The notes under the pieces: generated by a model | Database searches by the model: none | Told to the model about the DNA's origin: nothing | The model's input: only the letters and a program-made list of their open reading frames with translations | Position numbers and translations under genes: made by a program | Source: an uncultured Limosilactobacillus sp. | GTDB taxonomy: Bacteria > Bacillota > Bacilli > Lactobacillales > Lactobacillaceae | Reading direction: 5' to 3' | NCBI GenBank assembly: GCA_944326735.1 | Contig: CALVFC010000056.1 | Location: 1-8,252 of the forward strand | Length of the DNA stretch: 8,252 bases | Shown: piece by piece, positions 1 through 5,154 of the stretch | Numbering within the stretch: position 1 is the first letter of the stretch | Layout of the letters: each line of letters begins with the position of its first letter

Positions 1-588
<588 letters not shown>

Positions 589-600
589 TTATTATCTAGT

Positions 601-1182
601 TTATTGTGTCACAACAACCATTGATGGTCGTAAAACTCGATCTTTCAGCTGATAGCCAGCTTGCAAAACCTTTGCAACGGTATCTGGCTTTTGATCACCC
701 TGCACTGGAACAGTTTGCACTGCCTGGTGGAGGTTCGGATCAAAGGGTTTCCCTTCAGCCTCAATCTCAGTAATGCCATGATCCTTCAATGCTGCCACCA
801 AGTGATCATGGGTCATTTGAATTCCCTTCATCAACTGTTTACCGTTATCATCGGTCACTTTGATCTGGAGGGCTCGCTCAAGATTGTCTAACACTGGTAA
901 GATGGACTTTGCTAAATCTTGTCCATCATACTTCAAAATTTGAGCACGTTCCTTATTAAAACGTGTGGTCATATTTTGAATTTCTGCCTCTGCCCGCAGG
1001 TACTGGTCATCTTTGTCATCAAGCTTCTTTTGCAAATCAGCCACCTGTTTTTGAAGTTGTTCTTCTTTAGATGGTGCCTGTGCTTTTTTGGCAGTGGCCT
1101 TTTGTTGACCAGCTGCCTGCTTGGTTTGACTAGTTTGCTGCTTTTGTGGTTCAGCAGACTTTGCGTCTTCCTTCTTAGCCAC
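601..1182 (-). CDS. grpE: Nucleotide exchange factor GrpE
   Basis: GrpE releases ADP from DnaK and so resets the chaperone cycle; it acts as a cytosolic dimer. The 193-residue product has a low-complexity N-terminal tail rich in Q, K and A (residues 9-38), a long charged helix predicted to form the dimer coiled coil (about 38-90), a helical segment with LPVLDNLERAL (95-105), and the C-terminal beta domain with the family signature FDPNLHQAV (147-155) and the ending GYQLKDRVLRPSMVVV (176-191). The start is GTG, not ATG: the reading frame begins GTG-GCT-AAG-AAG, eight bases after a perfect AGGAGG (1191-1196), and no in-frame ATG is better placed. The gap from hrcA is only 12 bases and the ribosome binding site overlaps the hrcA stop codon, suggesting coupled translation. 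Length is normal for the family. Confidence 0.97.
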   Translation of the reverse strand: MAKKEDAKSAEPQKQQTSQTKQAAGQQKATAKKAQAPSKEEQLQKQVADLQKKLDDKDDQYLRAEAEIQNMTTRFNKERAQILKYDGQDLAKSILPVLDNLERALQIKVTDDNGKQLMKGIQMTHDHLVAALKDHGITEIEAEGKPFDPNLHQAVQTVPVQGDQKPDTVAKVLQAGYQLKDRVLRPSMVVVTQ

Positions 1183-1190
1183 TATCTTCG

Positions 1191-1196
1191 CCTCCT
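1191..1196 (-). promoter_or_regulatory. grpE ribosome binding site overlapping the hrcA stop codon
   Basis: AGGAGG on the minus strand lies eight bases before the GTG at 1182, which fixes that unusual start codon for grpE. The hrcA TAG stop (1195-1197) shares bases with it as TAGGAGG, so ribosomes ending hrcA stop directly on the grpE initiation region. Confidence 0.85.
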
Positions 1197-2247
1197 ATGA
1201 ATCATAAAAATGACGATAATAACCTAACAATCGTTTAGCTAACTCCTGACGAAAGGCGTTCACAATCCCAATCGTCCGCGAATATGGCATCCTCGTCGGA
1301 CCAAGAACCGCGATGATTCCCTTGCCATATTGATCAACGTCGTAAGTGGCAGTGATTAAACTATAATCATCCAACACTTGATTATCCGCAATTTCGTTCC
1401 CGATCCGGACATGAACACCACCATCAGGCTTCGAATCTGCATCCAATAAGTGCGACAAACTGTCGCTCTGGTCTAACAAGCGGTAAATTGTTTGCAGGTC
1501 ATGCGGATCTTGATGATCGGAGAAGCCAAGCAGGTTCAACCGACCACCAACGTAGAAACGCTCCCGAGCAGCATTCTTCAAGACACTGTCGAAGATATCC
1601 AGGAATCCTTCAGGGCTCTCCAGGTAGTGCGTCACCTCAATTGGAATATCAGTATTAAGACGCTTGACAACCTCAGATAACTCCTGACCGACTAATTGAT
1701 CATTAATCAGCCGGACCACTGATTCAATTGCCTCAGTATCAACATTCCGCGGAAGGGTGAACGATTGGCTCTCAACATTACCAGAATCAGTAACGAGAAT
1801 AGCGATGACTTTCTGGTCGCCTAGTGGAACCAACCGGAAGCCACTTAGTCGCACATCAGCCTGCTCAGGCTTCAATGCAAAGGCCGTGTATGAAGTCAAG
1901 TTCGAAAGGATATCAGCAGAGTGAGAAACAATTTCGTCAATCTTTTGATAGTTATCTCCTAACGAATTTTGAATGACTAACAAATCATTATCCGTCACTG
2001 CCGATGGATCAAGAAGGTGGTCAACGTAATAACGATACCCCTTCTTTGATGGCACCCGTCCTGACGAAGAATGTTGTTTATTAATCAAGCCATTCTTTTC
2101 TAAGACCACCATTTCGTTACGAACCGTTGCGGAACTAACCTTAAACGGTAGTTGCTCGACCAAGTGCTTTGACCCAACCGGTTGACCTGTCGACGTGTAT
2201 TGACGTACAATCGCTTGCAGGATCTTCTTTTGACGCTGTGTTAGCAT
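1195..2247 (-). CDS. hrcA: Heat-inducible transcription repressor HrcA
   Basis: HrcA is the class I heat-shock repressor of Firmicutes; it binds the CIRCE operator and depends on GroEL for correct folding. The product is 350 residues from the chosen ATG. The N-terminal winged helix holds LTQRQKKILQAIV (2-14), PVGSK (23-27), the likely recognition helix SSATVRNEM (38-46) and the wing region HSSSGRVPSKKGYRYYVD (59-76). The remainder is the GAF-like and dimerisation region, with GPTRMPYSRTIGIVN near the end. A GTG three codons upstream (2254-2256) is in frame, but it touches the ribosome binding site AAGGAA (2257-2262) with no spacing, whereas ATG at 2247 has nine bases. First gene of the hrcA-grpE-dnaK operon; a CIRCE element sits immediately upstream of its ribosome binding site, so autorepression is expected. 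Divergent from the small plus-strand gene at 2364. Confidence 0.97.
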   Translation of the reverse strand: MLTQRQKKILQAIVRQYTSTGQPVGSKHLVEQLPFKVSSATVRNEMVVLEKNGLINKQHSSSGRVPSKKGYRYYVDHLLDPSAVTDNDLLVIQNSLGDNYQKIDEIVSHSADILSNLTSYTAFALKPEQADVRLSGFRLVPLGDQKVIAILVTDSGNVESQSFTLPRNVDTEAIESVVRLINDQLVGQELSEVVKRLNTDIPIEVTHYLESPEGFLDIFDSVLKNAARERFYVGGRLNLLGFSDHQDPHDLQTIYRLLDQSDSLSHLLDADSKPDGGVHVRIGNEIADNQVLDDYSLITATYDVDQYGKGIIAVLGPTRMPYSRTIGIVNAFRQELAKRLLGYYRHFYDS

Positions 2248-2256
2248 TATTATCAC

Positions 2257-2262
2257 TTCCTT
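2257..2262 (-). promoter_or_regulatory. hrcA ribosome binding site
   Basis: AAGGAA on the minus strand, nine bases before ATG at 2247. It abuts the CIRCE repeat directly, so the inverted repeat lies in the 5' leader right next to the initiation region. This site decides in favour of the ATG over the in-frame GTG at 2256. Confidence 0.75.
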
Positions 2263-2289
2263 TTAGCACTCCAATAGTTCAAGTGCTAA
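2263..2289 (-). promoter_or_regulatory. CIRCE operator (HrcA binding site)
   Basis: Inverted repeat read on the plus strand as TTAGCACTC, nine spacer bases (CAATAGTTC), then AAGTGCTAA. It matches the CIRCE consensus TTAGCACTC-N9-GAGTGCTAA at 17 of 18 arm positions; the single difference is A for G at the first base of the right arm (2281). It lies just downstream of the predicted hrcA transcription start and upstream of its ribosome binding site, the usual place for HrcA autorepression. The same element covers the -35 position of the predicted opposite-strand promoter. Confidence 0.95.
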
Positions 2290-2297
2290 ACACACTG

Positions 2298-2303
2298 TAT
2301 AAT
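2298..2303 (+). promoter_or_regulatory. -10 box of predicted promoter for the 123-residue gene
   Basis: A perfect TATAAT on the plus strand, overlapping the opposite-strand -10 box by three bases (2301-2303). The expected -35 position, 17 bases upstream (2275-2280, TAGTTC), matches the consensus poorly and lies within CIRCE. Transcription would start near 2310, about 54 bases before the ATG. The -10 is convincing; the promoter as a whole is only probable because of the weak -35. Confidence 0.6.
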
Positions 2304-2329
2304 ATACCAATCAGTGTCCTAAAAGTCAA
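2301..2329 (-). promoter_or_regulatory. Sigma-A promoter of the hrcA-grpE-dnaK operon
   Basis: On the minus strand: -35 TTGACT (2324-2329), 17-base spacer, -10 TATATT (2301-2306). A TG one base before the -10 gives an extended -10. Transcription should begin near 2294, placing CIRCE at about +5 to +31, the standard repressor position. This is prediction from consensus match and context. Confidence 0.8.
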
Positions 2330-2349
2330 GAAATGTCAAAGTTATTTTC

Positions 2350-2355
2350 AAGGAG
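2350..2355 (+). promoter_or_regulatory. Ribosome binding site of the 123-residue gene
   Basis: AAGGAG, eight bases before ATG at 2364. It selects this start over the longer in-frame reading that begins at 2169 inside hrcA. Confidence 0.85.
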
Positions 2356-2363
2356 ATTATTCC

Positions 2364-2735
2364 ATGAAGCATAAAGAGCACCGTTATGTCCAACCACACA
2401 ACGTTCGTGAGGCCATGGAGCTGATTCAAAAGTTGTTTAATCAATACCGGAATGCCCCCCTCACCCGCGAATTGTTGGATTATCATAACAACCTTGTTCA
2501 CCGTCTAAACGATGATATTCATGATGCCGCTGTTAAGGAAGGTGACCCTAAGCAACTGGAACAGCTAGCCAACATGGCCGATGTGATGCGGCGATGGGTC
2601 AGTATTCGCTTATCGGGCCGTCCCTTTGAAGCCAAGATGCGTCACTTTAAGTTATATTCCGATGGCGGGACTAAATTTAAGCGTAAAGTTCATAAGATCA
2701 AGGGTACTGGCAATCATCGAGCCAGTCGGCATTAG
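2364..2735 (+). CDS. Uncharacterised basic protein, 123 residues, divergent from hrcA
   Basis: I do not recognise this protein family. The product is hydrophilic, with no signal peptide and no membrane segment, so it is probably cytosolic. The first 83 residues look helical and mixed in charge, with possible helices at about 13-29, 33-58 and 61-83. The last 34 residues (90-123) are strongly basic: 11 K/R and a single acidic residue, with KFKRKVHKIK at 104-113, which suggests contact with nucleic acid or the ribosome (inference). Histidine is frequent (10 of 123). The strong ribosome binding site, well-placed ATG, following terminator and the clear lack of any minus-strand gene here make it a real gene, not a shadow. 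It is the only plus-strand gene in the window. It stands back to back with hrcA, sharing the CIRCE-containing promoter region, and converges on ribF. It may be heat-shock regulated. Confidence 0.85.
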   Translation: MKHKEHRYVQPHNVREAMELIQKLFNQYRNAPLTRELLDYHNNLVHRLNDDIHDAAVKEGDPKQLEQLANMADVMRRWVSIRLSGRPFEAKMRHFKLYSDGGTKFKRKVHKIKGTGNHRASRH

Positions 2736-2751
2736 AGACCGCGTAATACGG

Positions 2752-2798
2752 AAAAGAGCTCTAGGGTTCGATCAATTCGAATCCTAGAGCTCTTTTTT
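2752..2798. terminator. Probable bidirectional rho-independent terminator
   Basis: Long hairpin: AGAGCTCTAGG (2755-2765) pairs perfectly with 2783-2793, continued inward by a G-T wobble and five more pairs around a short loop at 2772-2776. On the plus strand it is followed by TTTTTT (2793-2798), ending the 123-residue gene 16 bases after its stop. The AAAA at 2752-2755 gives a shorter T run on the minus strand, so it can also end the ribF transcript, whose stop is about 35 bases before the hairpin. Confidence 0.9.
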
Positions 2799-2831
2799 GT
2801 GTTTGTGACAGTCTCGCAACACCAATATTTT

Positions 2832-3803
2832 TTATTTAACAATTTGATGGTCAATCACTGGTATGTTAGCAAGACACTTTTCAGAGTCGACCTGGTCCTG
2901 CTTTAATTGGGCAACCAGACCCGCAGCATCATTAAACTTAACTTCTCCCCGCAGTTTAGTAATCCACCGTACTTGAACCGGTTCACCATAGATCATCTCG
3001 TGAAAATCAAATAGATTGATCTCCAAAGTCTTGTGGGGGGCCTTACCAAAAGTAATGTTATAACCGACACTCGCCATGCCACCAATCCATGGGCCATCAG
3101 CGATTTTTAATTGAACGACGTAAACGCCGACTGCCGGGATCCACTGGTGCTGTGGCCACTCAATATTGGCCGTTGGGAATCCCAGTGTCCGGCCCCGTGC
3201 TAAGCCATGAACTACTAAGCCAGTCGTAATGTAGTAATACCCCAGTTGTTGATTAGCTTCTGCAATCTGACCATTATCCAGTAAATGCCGAATCGCCGTC
3301 GAACCAATCTTATGTCCATCTGGTGTTGCTAACTTAGGGACAGTGATGACATCGAAACGACCATGAGCATATCCAGGTAATTTTTGCATGTTAGCCACAT
3401 CTTTATGCCCATAGGTGTGGTCAAAGCCGGCAACCACAACTTGGGGATGGAGAGCCATGAGAAAATGATCAACAAAGGATTGTGGTGACAGGGCCGCAAA
3501 CTGAGAAGTGAAGCTCATTAGATATACGCGGTCCACCCCCAACTGGGCTAACAGATCAACCTTCCGTTGCGCCAATGATAAGTAACGATAACCACCAGGA
3601 TATTCTTGATAAACAATTCCCGGGGCATGATCATACGTGAGAACTGCTAGTGGAAGATGCCGTTTATCAGCTTCCTGCCGGGCCTGCAAAATAACCTGCT
3701 GGTGACCACGATGAACACCGTCAAAGAACCCCATTGCTAACACAACCGGTTCATTAGGCACGTTATTCTTTTTAAGGGGATAGTGCAGCCGAATCACTTC
3801 CAT
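2832..3803 (-). CDS. ribF: Bifunctional riboflavin kinase / FAD synthetase
   Basis: Converts riboflavin to FMN (ATP-dependent kinase) and then FMN to FAD (adenylyltransferase); cytosolic. The 323-residue chain shows both domains in the usual order. The N-terminal nucleotidyltransferase carries GFFDGVHRGH (25-34, the HxGH-type nucleotide-binding motif), GFDHTYGHK (126-134) and STAIR (168-172). The C-terminal kinase carries GRTLGFPTANI (204-214), GVYVV (226-230), GYNITFG (247-253) and LEINLFDF (260-267), where E261 is the expected catalytic base. The usual LR-E-KF element follows at 284-290. The ATG follows AGGAGG (3812-3817) by eight bases, and that site overlaps the truB stop codon, so translation is probably coupled to truB. 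Last gene of the minus-strand nusA-infB cluster; a terminator follows. The truB-ribF pairing is common in Firmicutes. No motif is missing. Confidence 0.97.
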   Translation of the reverse strand: MEVIRLHYPLKKNNVPNEPVVLAMGFFDGVHRGHQQVILQARQEADKRHLPLAVLTYDHAPGIVYQEYPGGYRYLSLAQRKVDLLAQLGVDRVYLMSFTSQFAALSPQSFVDHFLMALHPQVVVAGFDHTYGHKDVANMQKLPGYAHGRFDVITVPKLATPDGHKIGSTAIRHLLDNGQIAEANQQLGYYYITTGLVVHGLARGRTLGFPTANIEWPQHQWIPAVGVYVVQLKIADGPWIGGMASVGYNITFGKAPHKTLEINLFDFHEMIYGEPVQVRWITKLRGEVKFNDAAGLVAQLKQDQVDSEKCLANIPVIDHQIVK

Positions 3804-3811
3804 CGTGATGA

Positions 3812-3817
3812 CCTCCT
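3812..3817 (-). promoter_or_regulatory. ribF ribosome binding site overlapping the truB stop codon
   Basis: AGGAGG eight bases before the ribF ATG; the truB TAG stop (3816-3818) is part of it as TAGGAGG, the same arrangement as at the hrcA/grpE junction. Confidence 0.85.
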
Positions 3818-4721
3818 AATTCAATCGCAACATCGTTTGTGGCTTGTAGTTTTGTCCATCCGCATCAATGTGGTAAATGGCCTTAACCTGATTATTATAT
3901 ACCAACGCAACGGTTTCGGCATCAGTGGCTAATTCACTCTTTTTAAACCATGAGCCGTGCTGCATATAGTGCCACTGGTCCGTAGTAAGGGTAACATGCG
4001 CATAATCACTAAAGACCGCATCCAAGGGGTAAATTAACTTAGAAAGGCTCTGGTTGGCTAAGGCATTTTGAACGTCATCTAGGCTGAGAGTATCTGCTAA
4101 CGTGAAGCCACCGCTCTTGATACGCGTCAACGAACTCATTGTTCCCGGGAAACCCAGTTGCCGCGCTAAAGCAACCACGAGCGTCCGAATATATGTCCCC
4201 TTCCCACAGGCAACTCGAAAAGTAACCCGTTGCGTCTGGCTTTTATCATCATACTTCGTTCGCAACAACTTAAATGAGTCGACATGAACAGTCCGCACTG
4301 GTCGTTCCACGGTTTCACCGGCACGGGCATACTCATACAGACGCTTGCCGTGAACTTTCACCGCCGAATACATGGGCGGTTGTTGACGCACCTGACCAGT
4401 CAATTTATCCATCTCATTTTGAATGGTCACACTCTTAATTGCACGCGGTACAATCGCGGTTTCAATCACCGCTCCATCGAGGTCTTCCGTTTCGGTGGCT
4501 TTACCAATTAATAATTCTCCTTGGTAAACCTTTCCGGAAGCCATCAGGTATGGTACCACTTTGGTTGCATTGCCGACGCAAATTGGTAGGACACCATCAA
4601 CTGACGGGTCAAGGGTTCCAGAATGACCGATTTTCTTGGTTTTTAATAGACTACGTAAACGGCGAATGCAGTCAAAGCTAGTCATCCCACGTTCTTTATA
4701 CAAGGGAATAATCCCATCCAT
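3816..4721 (-). CDS. truB: tRNA pseudouridine(55) synthase TruB
   Basis: Isomerises uridine 55 in the T-loop of tRNAs to pseudouridine; also known to act as a tRNA folding chaperone. The 301-residue protein has the start typical of the family (MDGIIPLYKERGMTSFDCI), the catalytic loop HSGTLDPSVDGVLP (33-46) with the nucleophile D38, KVYQGELLIG and TETEDLDG (64-83), QPPMYSAVKVHGKRLYEYAR (114-133) and CGKGTYIRTL (172-181). A short PUA-like C-terminal region follows from about residue 240. The ATG lies six bases after AGGAGG (4728-4733). The gene follows rbfA, but a terminator-like hairpin sits in the 57-base gap and ends only two or three bases before this ribosome binding site. Transcription therefore has to read through the hairpin or start within rbfA. 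It is followed by ribF after 12 bases. Family assignment is firm. Confidence 0.97.
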   Translation of the reverse strand: MDGIIPLYKERGMTSFDCIRRLRSLLKTKKIGHSGTLDPSVDGVLPICVGNATKVVPYLMASGKVYQGELLIGKATETEDLDGAVIETAIVPRAIKSVTIQNEMDKLTGQVRQQPPMYSAVKVHGKRLYEYARAGETVERPVRTVHVDSFKLLRTKYDDKSQTQRVTFRVACGKGTYIRTLVVALARQLGFPGTMSSLTRIKSGGFTLADTLSLDDVQNALANQSLSKLIYPLDAVFSDYAHVTLTTDQWHYMQHGSWFKKSELATDAETVALVYNNQVKAIYHIDADGQNYKPQTMLRLN

Positions 4722-4736
4722 GTTAATCCTCCTATA

Positions 4737-4775
4737 AAAACGGGGTTGTGGTTTGAATCACCATAACCCCGTTTT
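4737..4775 (-). terminator. Terminator-like hairpin between rbfA and truB
   Basis: On the minus strand AAAACGGGGTT pairs with AACCCCGTTTT; one mismatch (a G-T wobble only if read on the plus strand) is followed by five more pairs around a seven-base loop (4753-4759). A TTTTT run ends it (4740-4736). It has the form of an intrinsic terminator four bases after the rbfA stop, yet it sits in mid-cluster and directly before the truB ribosome binding site, so it may be a partial terminator or an mRNA processing/stabilising structure. Confidence 0.8.
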
Positions 4776-4778
4776 CTG

Positions 4779-5138
4779 TTACTTTTCTTGCTGATGAAGT
4801 TGGTTGATTAATTGATCAATCCGACTACCATAAGCAATTGACTTATCTCGTTCGAATTTAATCTCAGGAGTCTTAAAGATATTCAACCGGGCACCTAATT
4901 CGCTACGGATCAAGCCAGTCGCCTTATCCAAGCCTGCTTGAGTCTTTTCACCATCTGATGCTTTATCAGACAAAATGGTGTAGTAAATAGTTGCTTGTTG
5001 GAGATCACCGGTAACATCAACCCCCGTAATCGTTACCCCTTGAACGCGCGGATCACGAACCCGCTTCAAGAGAATATCGTCAACCTCACGCTGAATTTCA
5101 CCAGCTAAGCGGTCAACACGATAACGCTTGTTAACCAT
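4779..5138 (-). CDS. rbfA: 30S ribosome-binding factor RbfA
   Basis: RbfA binds the immature 30S subunit near the 5' end of 16S rRNA and helps its late maturation; in several bacteria it is needed for growth in the cold. The 119-residue protein is a single KH-like domain: N-terminal helix RYRVDRLAGEIQREVDDIL (5-23), RVRDPRVQGVTITGV (26-40), the strand TIYYTIL (50-56), ELGARLNIFKTPEIKFERD (80-98) and the C-terminal helix SRIDQLINQLHQQ (105-117). ELGARLN carries the AxG-like kink typical of RbfA. The ATG follows the ribosome binding site GAGGTGAT (5144-5151). It lies 16 bases after infB, in the same operon, an order conserved in Firmicutes and proteobacteria, and is followed at once by the hairpin at 4737-4775. 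Length is normal. Confidence 0.97.
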   Translation of the reverse strand: MVNKRYRVDRLAGEIQREVDDILLKRVRDPRVQGVTITGVDVTGDLQQATIYYTILSDKASDGEKTQAGLDKATGLIRSELGARLNIFKTPEIKFERDKSIAYGSRIDQLINQLHQQEK

Positions 5139-5154
5139 GGAATATCACCTCAGT

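Noticed and set aside
919..1200. Hydrophobic 93-residue open frame on the plus strand, opposite grpE
   Set aside because: Antisense of the charged Q/K-rich start of grpE; same artefact, and it runs into the grpE ribosome binding site.
2248..2256. GTG start for hrcA three codons upstream of the ATG
   Set aside because: It touches the ribosome binding site with no spacing; the ATG has nine bases and gives the usual HrcA start.
2169..2363. In-frame upstream extension of the 123-residue gene (would give 188 residues, starting inside hrcA)
   Set aside because: It overlaps hrcA codons for the DNA-binding domain, CIRCE and both promoters, and has no ribosome binding site; the site at 2350-2355 points to ATG 2364.
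2736..2751. Small inverted repeat CCG/CGG between the 123-residue gene and its terminator
   Set aside because: Only three base pairs; not a meaningful structure next to the long hairpin that follows.
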